Shown piece by piece: positions 39,470 to 45,161 of a stretch of 45,161 nucleotides of DNA. The notes under the pieces were generated by a model. That model saw only the letters and a list, made by a program, of their open reading frames with translations. It did no database searches and had not been told where the DNA came from. Positions within the stretch are counted from its first letter, which is position 1; each line of letters opens with the position of its first letter. The position numbers and the translations under genes are program-made. The stretch covers positions 1 through 45,161 of the forward strand of contig WHST01000045.1 of the NCBI GenBank assembly GCA_009379955.1. The letters are read 5' to 3'. Source of the stretch: Streptosporangiales bacterium. GTDB taxonomy: Bacteria > Actinomycetota > Actinomycetes > Streptosporangiales > WHST01.

Positions 39470-40974
39470 GATGAGGTCTCAGCTCCCGCCGCCTGCTTCT
39501 CGACCGTCCACGTGCCCTCGAGGAGGTGCTTGCCCAGCGCTCCCTCCTCGGGGAGCGGGATCGGGTAGTCACCGTCGAAGCAGGCCATGCACAACCGGTC
39601 CTTCGGGATGGTAGTCGCCTCGATGAGACCTTCCAACGAGATGTACCCGAGCGAATCGGCTCCCAGCGAGGTTCGGATCTCGTCGACGGACAGGCCGGCG
39701 GCGATCAGCTCGGCGCGCGAGGCGAAGTCGATCCCGTAGAAGCACGGCCAGCGCACCGGTGGGCTGGCGATCCGGATATGGACCTCGGCCGCGCCCGCCT
39801 CGCGGAGCATCCGGACGATCGCGCGCTGGGTGTTGCCACGCACGATCGAGTCGTCGACCACGACCAGCCGCTTGCCGGCCACGGCCTCACGCAGCGGGTT
39901 GAGCTTCAGCCGGATGCCGAGCTGACGGATGGTCTGGCTGGGCTGGATGAAGGTGCGGCCGACGTAGGAGTTCTTGGTGAGCCCCTGCCCGTACACGATC
40001 CCGCTGGCCTGGGCGAACCCGATGGCCGCGGGTGTACCGGACTCCGGGGTGGGGATCACCAGGTCGGCGTCGGCCGGTGCCTCCCCGGCGAGCCGCCGGC
40101 CGATCTCGACCCGGCTCGCGTGCACGCTGCGGCCCGCGATCGTGGTGTCGGGACGGGCGAGGTAGACGTACTCGAAGATGCATCCCTTGGGCGCGGGCTC
40201 GGCGAACCGCCGCGACCGCAGGCCGTGCTCGTCGATGATGATCATCTCGCCGGGCTCGACGTCGCGGACGTACGCCGCGCCGAGGATGTCGAGCGCACAG
40301 GTCTCGCTGGCGACGGCCCACCCGCCCGCGAGGCGGCCGAGCGAGAGCGGCCGGACGCCCTGGGGGTCGCGGGCGGCGTACAGGGTGTTCTCGTCCATGA
40401 ACACCAGCGAGAACGCGCCGCGGACGGCGGGCAGCAGCTCCATCGCCGCCGCCTCCACTGAGGTGTCCTGGTTGCGCGCGAGCAGCTCGGTGAGGACTCC
40501 GGTGTCGGTCGTGGACTCCTCCCCCAGGCCGGGGAACATCACGGCCTCGGCCATCACCTTGCGCGCGCGGCGCGACAGCTCCTCGGTGTTGGTGAGGTTG
40601 CCGTTGTGGGCGAGTGCCACGCCCCCCATGCCCGTCGAGCGGAACGTCGGCTGCGCGTTCGCCCACACCGAGGAACCGGTCGTCGAGTACCTGCAGTGCC
40701 CGATGGCGACGTGTCCGGACAGGGAGGCGAGCGTCGACTCGTCGAATACCTGGGCCACGAGGCCCATGTCCTTCACCACGAGGATCTGACGCCCGTCGCC
40801 GACGGCGATGCCCGCCGACTCCTGCCCGCGATGCTGCAGGGCGTAGGTGCCGAAGTAGGCGAGCTTGGCGACCTCCTCGCCCGGAGCCCAGACACCCAGC
40901 ACACCGCAGGCATCCTGCGGTCCACGGTCGGAGGGATCGATCTCGTGCGTCAACCTGCCGTCGCGCGAAGACAC
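39466..40974 (-). CDS. purF: Amidophosphoribosyltransferase
   Basis: A 502-residue enzyme making 5-phosphoribosylamine from PRPP and glutamine, the committed step of purine synthesis. The Ntn glutaminase nucleophile is Cys23 in P-Q-D-A-C-G-V-L-G, behind a short propeptide that must be removed. L-Q-H-R-G-Q-E-S-A-G follows. The PRPP loop is L-V-V-V-D-D-S-I-V-R-G-N-T, and cysteines fit the iron-sulfur class (C-I-F-E-Y-V-Y near the middle, R-L-C-M-A-C-F near the end). GTG at 40974 has no ribosome-binding site but a -10-like element six bases upstream, so the mRNA may be leaderless. Confidence 0.97.
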   Translation of the reverse strand: MSSRDGRLTHEIDPSDRGPQDACGVLGVWAPGEEVAKLAYFGTYALQHRGQESAGIAVGDGRQILVVKDMGLVAQVFDESTLASLSGHVAIGHCRYSTTGSSVWANAQPTFRSTGMGGVALAHNGNLTNTEELSRRARKVMAEAVMFPGLGEESTTDTGVLTELLARNQDTSVEAAAMELLPAVRGAFSLVFMDENTLYAARDPQGVRPLSLGRLAGGWAVASETCALDILGAAYVRDVEPGEMIIIDEHGLRSRRFAEPAPKGCIFEYVYLARPDTTIAGRSVHASRVEIGRRLAGEAPADADLVIPTPESGTPAAIGFAQASGIVYGQGLTKNSYVGRTFIQPSQTIRQLGIRLKLNPLREAVAGKRLVVVDDSIVRGNTQRAIVRMLREAGAAEVHIRIASPPVRWPCFYGIDFASRAELIAAGLSVDEIRTSLGADSLGYISLEGLIEATTIPKDRLCMACFDGDYPIPLPEEGALGKHLLEGTWTVEKQAAGAETSS

Positions 40975-40986
40975 GTCCGCAGTCTA
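40975..40986 (-). promoter_or_regulatory. Possible -10 element of a leaderless purF mRNA
   Basis: On the minus strand TAGACT occupies 40986-40981, six bases before the GTG start at 40974. That spacing would put the first transcribed base on the start codon. No Shine-Dalgarno-like sequence lies between. The -35 region is weak. Confidence 0.4.
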
Positions 40987-41120
40987 TGCAGACGCGGTGC
41001 CGGCTGCCGCCGGAGGGAACCGGGACCGCGGAAACATGCGTCGACTCCGCGGGTCTGGACCCACTACCCTACGTGCATTCATCGGTCCGGCAGTCTGGTC
41101 GGATCTCGAGGGGAGCTCAG

Positions 41121-41309
41121 GTGCGAGCTAGTGTCATCACCGCAGTGGTCTTCATGGCGATCTGGCTGGTGGCCGGGATCGCCTGGGACACGACCATGGG
41201 CTACCTGCTCATGGGTCTCATCGCCTGGGGCGCGGTCGGGTTCATCGCCGCGATGCTGGTGAGCCGGGTCGTGGCCGGCCGCAGGGACGAGGCCGACGAG
41301 TACGAGTAG
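41121..41309 (+). CDS. Small two-helix membrane protein
   Basis: A 62-residue protein with two hydrophobic segments (about 5-20 and 26-48) and a charged tail (R-R-D-E-A-D-E-Y-E). GGGGAG lies six bases before the GTG at 41121. It is divergent from purF and convergent with the membrane protein at 41326. Composition is clearly that of a real membrane protein, but no family was recognised. Confidence 0.65.
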   Translation: MRASVITAVVFMAIWLVAGIAWDTTMGYLLMGLIAWGAVGFIAAMLVSRVVAGRRDEADEYE

Positions 41310-41325
41310 AGCGGCGCGCCCGCGG

Positions 41326-41859
41326 CTACGCGGATGACCGGTGCGATCCCACGGAGCGAGACGGGCGACGCCCACGGGTGTCGTCCGCACCCGCGGCGAC
41401 GGGGACGAACGCCAGCAGCAGGCCGACGACGGCGACGTAGGTGCCCACCGTCGCTCCACCAGGGGTGAGCTGGGTCGACGCACCGACACCGACGAGCACG
41501 GTGAGGCCCACGCCGGCGGCGTACGCGTGCCAGCCGTACGTCCAGCGGTCGGCTGTCGCGAGCGCCGCGCAGGTGACGGCCAGCAGCCCCACCATGATCG
41601 CCACGCCGGTCGGGCTCAGCGAGGCGTAACGCTCCACGTCGGCCAGCCCGAGTTCCAGCACGTCCTCGCGGGGCTCACTCGCCCGGCCCCACGGGAGCAC
41701 CAGCGACGCGGCCGTGAGCGCGAGCCCGACGGCGCCGAGCGCACGGACGTCGGCGCCGTCGGCCTTCGAGCGGTCGAGCCGGTCACGGAGCTCCGTGACC
41801 CGCGCGGCGGCGGCCTGGAGCCGTTCGGCGAGCGCGGGAACGCGCGGGTCATCACTCAT
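41326..41859 (-). CDS. Membrane protein, C-terminal partner of the NHL protein
   Basis: A 177-residue protein. An acidic, alanine-rich helical N-terminus (likely coiled coil, residues 8-35) precedes four membrane segments; the first ends in A-S-L-V-L-P-W-G-R. The tail is basic. It has the same length and layout as the protein at 44048-44581, which ends its first helix in L-L-L-P-W-A-R, so the two look like paralogues. Its start overlaps the end of the NHL gene by eight bases. Function unknown. Confidence 0.75.
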   Translation of the reverse strand: MSDDPRVPALAERLQAAAARVTELRDRLDRSKADGADVRALGAVGLALTAASLVLPWGRASEPREDVLELGLADVERYASLSPTGVAIMVGLLAVTCAALATADRWTYGWHAYAAGVGLTVLVGVGASTQLTPGGATVGTYVAVVGLLLAFVPVAAGADDTRGRRPSRSVGSHRSSA

Positions 41860-43837
41860 CGGCCGACATCCGCACCCGGACGACGCCGGCGGCGCCCGCG
41901 AGATAGACCGTGTCACCGTCGACGGCCACGTCGACGGGGCGCCCGATGCTGCCGGTGCCGGGATCGGCGTCCACTCCCCCGCCGATCGGGCCGGCCGTGC
42001 CGTCGCCGGCCGCGACGTCGGTGCCACCGGTGGGTCGCACCCGCAGCAGCAGGCCGGCCAGGTCCCCTTGTGGCAGGGCGTACACCGTGCCGTCTCCCGC
42101 GACGCCGAAGTCGGTGACGCCGACGTCAGGACGGTCGTCGGGGTTGCCGGACAGCGTGGGGACGACCTGGTACGGCGGTAGCACCGCACTGCTGCGCCGG
42201 GTGATCACCGGCTCGGGCTCGGCCCCGTCACCGGACAGCCGGTACACCCCGCTCTCGGAGCCGGTGGGGCGGAGTCCGTACCACTGGTCGCCCTCACCCC
42301 GGACGAGTGCGCTGAAGTCCCCGTCCCACGGGAGCCGGTCGAGCTTCGTGCCGTCGAGCCGGAACGTCTCGGATCCCGACGAGAACACGACGGTGCGATC
42401 GCGGGCGTCGTATGCCGCCCCCGAGACTCCCTCGCCGCGGAGCGGGAGCCCGGTGTCGAACGACTCGCCCGCATTGCTCGTGACCAGCGGTTCGACGTCG
42501 CCGCGCCGGTCCACGAGGAAGAGCACGGCGCCGTCCGGATCTCCCCCGGAGTACCCGCACCACACGAGCAGTTGGTCACCTGCCGGGGCGATGCCGCCGA
42601 TCTCGGCGTCCGCCGGCGGCTCGAACACCCGGCGGCCGCGCCCGCCGGAGGAGACGTACACGGCCTCGTCGGTGGCGTATGCGAATCTCTCGCGACCGAG
42701 CGACGCCACGTGCAGTGCCGGCGCCTCGGTCAGCCGGGTCACGTCGTCGACCTGGCCGGGAGCGACGACCTCACGGCACGCGCCGGGAGTCACGCGTCCT
42801 GCCGCGCTCGACGGGATGCGGTAGACCTCGCCGGTACCCATGGCGGACGCGTACGCGTTGCCGGCGGCGTCGGTGGTGAGGGCCTGCGACGGCAGGAAGC
42901 CGGGATCGAGCTCGGCCAGGCCGCCGTCCGCCCGCAGCACCCGCAGCCGTACCTGCCCCCGGAATCCGAGCTGCTCCCTCGACCTGGTCTCGGCCACCAG
43001 GACCGAGCCGTCGGGCCTGGCCAGCATCGCGGTAACGGGTCCCACGTACGAGTCGACCGCGCTGCCGGTCGCGCAGGCGGGATCGAGTGGTCCGCCGGCC
43101 ACGGTGTCGATGGTGCCGTCGGGGTCGATCGCGCGGATGCGACGGTTGCCGCTGTCGGCGACGTAGACGGTGCCGTCTCCGGTCACGGTGAGGGCGCTCG
43201 GCTCGTCCAGCATGGCCTCCGTCGCGGGCCCGCCGTCACCGGCGAACCCGGCCGCGCCGGTGCCGGCCACCACCCGCAGGTCGTTGTCGCCCACCCGGCC
43301 GGCCCGCACGGCGCCGGCGTCGAGGGCGTAGACGCGGTTGTCGTCGGTCGCGACGTAGACGGTGCCGTCGGCTGCGACGGCGAGGTCGTACATGGTGCCG
43401 ACGGTCTCGCTGGTCAGCACACTGCGGACCGCGCCCGACCGCCGTTCGTAACTGAAGAGGTCGTCGTGGCCCTGGCCGAGCACCCGCCCGTCGCCGGTGG
43501 CGACGAGACGCCGGGGTATCGGCACGTCCTCACCGGCGGGTGCCGGCCAGAGGCGCAGGCGGCCGCTGCGACCGACCTCGACGATGCGAGTCGACTGCGC
43601 GATCAGCAGGTCACCCGACGGCTCGACCGCCATGGGCGAGGCCGGCCGCAGCTGCGCGCGCGTGGCGGGCCCGCCGAGCACCCCGCGTGCCGAGTCGGAC
43701 CTCGCGCCCGCGACCTTGACGACCTCGTCGGCGGGCGGCTGCTCGTCCGTCGCCGTGAGGAAGGAGACGGCCGACCCCGCACCCACGCCGACGACGACCG
43801 CCAGCGTGCCCCCGAGCAGAGATCGGCGCCAGGTCAC
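41852..43837 (-). CDS. Membrane-anchored NHL-repeat beta-propeller protein
   Basis: A 661-residue protein: a basic start (T-W-R-R-S), one hydrophobic anchor (about 8-28), then an extracellular part built of NHL-type blades. The clearest are G-A-A-G-F-A-G-D-G-G-P-A-T-E-A, D-G-T-V-Y-V-A-D-S-G-N-R-R-I-R and V-D-V-A-V-D-G-D-T-V-Y-L-A-G. NHL propellers usually bind proteins, sugars or nucleic acids. GTG at 43837 is chosen since it overlaps the stop of the small ORF upstream (GTGA) and begins the signal anchor; the longer frame runs into the 107-bp repeat. It stands between two similar membrane proteins on the same strand. Confidence 0.82.
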   Translation of the reverse strand: MTWRRSLLGGTLAVVVGVGAGSAVSFLTATDEQPPADEVVKVAGARSDSARGVLGGPATRAQLRPASPMAVEPSGDLLIAQSTRIVEVGRSGRLRLWPAPAGEDVPIPRRLVATGDGRVLGQGHDDLFSYERRSGAVRSVLTSETVGTMYDLAVAADGTVYVATDDNRVYALDAGAVRAGRVGDNDLRVVAGTGAAGFAGDGGPATEAMLDEPSALTVTGDGTVYVADSGNRRIRAIDPDGTIDTVAGGPLDPACATGSAVDSYVGPVTAMLARPDGSVLVAETRSREQLGFRGQVRLRVLRADGGLAELDPGFLPSQALTTDAAGNAYASAMGTGEVYRIPSSAAGRVTPGACREVVAPGQVDDVTRLTEAPALHVASLGRERFAYATDEAVYVSSGGRGRRVFEPPADAEIGGIAPAGDQLLVWCGYSGGDPDGAVLFLVDRRGDVEPLVTSNAGESFDTGLPLRGEGVSGAAYDARDRTVVFSSGSETFRLDGTKLDRLPWDGDFSALVRGEGDQWYGLRPTGSESGVYRLSGDGAEPEPVITRRSSAVLPPYQVVPTLSGNPDDRPDVGVTDFGVAGDGTVYALPQGDLAGLLLRVRPTGGTDVAAGDGTAGPIGGGVDADPGTGSIGRPVDVAVDGDTVYLAGAAGVVRVRMSADE

Positions 43838-43944
43838 GAGCCGTCCTCCGAAGCGAGCATCGCAGCGGTCCGAAGCGCACACCTCAGCCACCCACCCAGC
43901 GAGCGAGGAGCGGAACGGAGGAGGACAGCGGGGAACACAGTCAC
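43834..43944 (-). CDS. 36-codon ORF in the second copy of a 107-bp tandem repeat
   Basis: GTG at 43944 to TGA at 43834, overlapping the previous ORF's stop and the NHL gene's start by GTGA on both sides. The peptide (V-T-V-F-P-A-V-L-L-R-S-A-P) is identical to that of the next copy. Whether it is made is unknown; it may only pass ribosomes through the repeat. Confidence 0.3.
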   Translation of the reverse strand: MTVFPAVLLRSAPRSLGGWLRCALRTAAMLASEDGS

Positions 43945-44047
43945 GAGCCGTCCTCCGAAGCGAGCATCGCAGCGGTCCGAAGCGCACACCTCAGCCACCC
44001 ACCCAGCGAGCGAGGAGCGGAACGGAGGAGGACGGCGGGGAACACAG
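43834..44047. repeat. Tandem duplication, 107-bp unit, two copies
   Basis: Copy 1 is 43834-43940 and copy 2 is 43941-44047, with a short TCACG restart at 44048. The only difference I find is A at 43927 versus G at 44034, a silent change (GCT/GCC, Ala) in the minus-strand ORF. The ends fall on the GTGA start/stop overlaps, so recombination between these short repeats could have made it. Confidence 0.92.
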
Positions 44048-44051
44048 TCAC
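43941..44051 (-). CDS. 36-codon ORF in the first-read copy of the 107-bp tandem repeat
   Basis: GTG at 44051 overlaps the stop of the upstream membrane protein (GTGA, 44048-44051), and its TGA at 43941 overlaps the next small ORF. The peptide has two hydrophobic stretches and a cysteine (W-L-R-C-A-L-R) but no known motif. It could be a real coupled small gene or a repeat element that happens to be open. Confidence 0.3.
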   Translation of the reverse strand: MTVFPAVLLRSAPRSLGGWLRCALRTAAMLASEDGS

Positions 44052-44581
44052 GGGACCCTCGCCGCCCAGAACCCGAACCGGGTGGCCGCGAGTGCGCCGC
44101 ACCCGGCGAGGACCAGCGACAGGGCGAGGCCGGCGTAGAGACCCGCGGCCGGGCCCGCGACGCCGCTGATCGCCGACGAGGAGTCGACCACGCGCCACCA
44201 CGACCAGCCCGTGGCCGCCGCGAGTGCGAGGCCGGCGCCGGTCACCGCCCAGGCCATGGTCGCGCCGACGTCGCGGAGCGTGAGCGCGACGGCGACGATG
44301 ACGACCGTGACCACGTACAGCAGCCGGAACGCGACGGTGCCGTCGGTGTGCAGGCCGAACGCGACGCCGGCGAGGTCGGCGTTCTCGAAGCGCGCCCACG
44401 GCAGCAGCAGGGTGACGCCGTCGGCGACGAGGACCGCGAGGGTGAGCCACCACAGCCAGACGCGCCGGGGCAGGGCGGCCACGCGTCCCTCCAGCTCGGC
44501 GACGTCGTGCTCGACCTGCTGGACGAGCTGCGCGAGCCGGGTGACGGTGGGCTCGTCGTCGGAGACGGAGTGCTCACTCAT
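44048..44581 (-). CDS. Membrane protein, N-terminal partner of the NHL protein
   Basis: A 177-residue protein with an acidic N-terminus predicted as coiled coil (L-A-Q-L-V-Q-Q-V-E-H-D-V-A-E-L-E) and four membrane segments, the first ending L-L-L-P-W-A-R-F. It has the same length and pattern as the protein at 41326-41859. Its ATG at 44581 overlaps the SCP-like gene by eight bases, and its stop overlaps the small ORF (GTGA). Function unknown; it may form a membrane complex with the NHL protein (inference). Confidence 0.75.
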   Translation of the reverse strand: MSEHSVSDDEPTVTRLAQLVQQVEHDVAELEGRVAALPRRVWLWWLTLAVLVADGVTLLLPWARFENADLAGVAFGLHTDGTVAFRLLYVVTVVIVAVALTLRDVGATMAWAVTGAGLALAAATGWSWWRVVDSSSAISGVAGPAAGLYAGLALSLVLAGCGALAATRFGFWAARVP

Positions 44582-44948
44582 GGCGATCCTCGACCGGTAG
44601 GTGGGCGGAGAGGTCGGCACGGCCTCCGGTGGCACGGACGCGGGCGTCGCCGAGTGCCGTGTGCCAGTCGAGGCGACCGGTGGCCAGCAGCAGCCAGGTC
44701 ACGGGATCGGTCTCGACGACGTTCGGCGGCGTGCCGCGGGTGTGACGGGGGCCTGCGACGCACTGCACGGCGACGTACGGCGGGACGCGCAGCTCCACGG
44801 ACCTCCCCGGTGCCCGCCTGGCCAGCGTGCGGGCGAGATGGCGGACGGCCGCCGCGAGATCGGCCCGCGCCGGCTCCTCGTCCGCGTCGAGCGCCGCGAC
44901 GACCCGATGCACCGTGGCATCGAGGTCGACCGCAGGCTGACTCGGCAT
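44574..44948 (-). CDS. Sterol-carrier-like protein (bacterial SCP orthologue)
   Basis: A 124-residue soluble protein: alpha-helical N-terminus (V-H-R-V-V-A-A-L-D, L-A-A-A-V-R-H-L-A-R-T-L), then V-E-L-R-V-P-P-Y-V-A-V-Q-C, H-T-R-G-T-P-P-N-V-V-E-T and D-P-V-T-W-L-L-L-A-T-G-R, the hallmarks of the actinobacterial SCP family. Such genes often lie near purF in this phylum. It may bind a lipid or other hydrophobic ligand, unproven. It heads the coupled chain that runs to 41326. Confidence 0.85.
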   Translation of the reverse strand: MPSQPAVDLDATVHRVVAALDADEEPARADLAAAVRHLARTLARRAPGRSVELRVPPYVAVQCVAGPRHTRGTPPNVVETDPVTWLLLATGRLDWHTALGDARVRATGGRADLSAHLPVEDRHE

Positions 44949-45007
44949 GAGGACAGTTTATGGCGTGCGTGCGCGGCGACGACGGCTTCACCTCACGGAC
45001 CCGGACC

Positions 45008-45157
45008 TCACCTCGTCCCTGCACGAGGTGAAGTCCCCGTTGATCACGTCAACCACTGGGGGACCCTGGCGGGCCATCCCCTACGGGTGAAAAGTAGGGG
45101 GTGGCCCGCGGTGTCCCTGGCGACGGCGTGATCACAACGGTGCGGTAGAGCCCGCAC
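45008..45157. other. Cluster of four hairpins at the right edge
   Basis: In 150 bp there are four stems: 45008-45016/45023-45031 (9 bp), 45033-45043/45049-45064 (11 bp with a bulge), 45069-45084/45094-45109 (16 bp with one G-T pair) and 45140-45145/45152-45157 (6 bp). The third has the look of a terminator. The 213 bp from 44949 to the edge hold no supported gene; this may be a terminator cluster for a minus-strand gene beyond the window or a structured RNA. Confidence 0.5.
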
Positions 45158-45161
45158 GTCA

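Noticed and set aside
43838-43987. Longer start for the NHL protein at 43987
   Set aside because: The extension runs through the tandem repeat, is Cys/Arg-rich and puts the membrane anchor after residue 50; the GTG at 43837 has the GTGA overlap.
42572-44950. 792-codon plus-strand open frame
   Set aside because: It is antisense to the NHL and membrane protein genes, has the Arg/Gly/Ala/Pro bias of GC-rich shadow frames, and no recognisable domain.
1-45161. CRISPR array, tRNA or rRNA genes
   Set aside because: No regularly spaced repeats and no cloverleaf or rRNA-like sequence were seen on either strand; short tRNA-like stems such as 38104-38120 lack the rest of a tRNA.

Overview
The window is high-GC DNA, almost wholly coding, from a filamentous-type actinobacterium. 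The markers for this are BldC, an acVLRF1-type release factor, DUF3046 and DUF3073 proteins, a valine/leucine dehydrogenase beside purM-purF, a 'bacterial SCP' sterol-carrier-like protein, many GTG starts and many ATGA/GTGA overlaps between genes. The genus cannot be fixed from sequence alone. I see no tRNA, rRNA, CRISPR, transposase or integrase.

Left part (1-13.2 kb) is metabolism. It holds a DUF3046 protein; an MFS porter coupled to a sarcosine/N-methyltryptophan-oxidase-like flavoenzyme; a DUF6457-like protein; a glycogen-debranching-type glucosidase; a DHA2 drug exporter broken by a one-base frameshift, with a divergent TetR regulator; a pantothenate operon (DUF2520 protein-panC-panB-methyltransferase); and a PadR regulator divergent from a membrane protein plus a Tat-exported multicopper oxidase.

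Central part (13.2-36.7 kb) is an envelope/surface region. A complete Tad (Flp) pilus locus runs on the plus strand: a CxxC protein, CpaB, TadZ fused to TadE, TadE, TadA, TadB, TadC, a histidine kinase/response regulator pair, an Flp pilin, and a TadG-like protein ending in a lytic-transglycosylase domain. A second Flp-like pilin head fused to a 420-residue ectodomain lies at 32.97-34.45 kb. A prepilin peptidase with DUF192 and DUF3592 genes closes the region. Five minus-strand lipoproteins (13.2-16.0, 19.3-19.9 and 30.5-32.3 kb) flank the pilus genes. They share an apparently undescribed secreted domain with a C-x-C motif, present seven times in two subtypes (A and B), and two of the proteins also carry an OmpA-type peptidoglycan-binding domain. 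This combination is the best candidate for a new system: a Gram-positive Tad pilus with its own wall-anchoring and wall-opening parts. bldC lies on one side of the block and the vdh-DUF3073-purM-purF cluster on the other; in Streptomyces these are close neighbours.

Right part (36.7-45.2 kb) holds vdh, DUF3073, purF-purM, a small membrane protein, and a coupled minus-strand chain: an SCP-like protein, a membrane protein, two identical 36-codon ORFs from a 107-bp tandem duplication, an NHL beta-propeller protein and a second similar membrane protein. Functional names rest on motif recognition without database searches; interactions among the pilus-region proteins are inferred from gene order and domain content.
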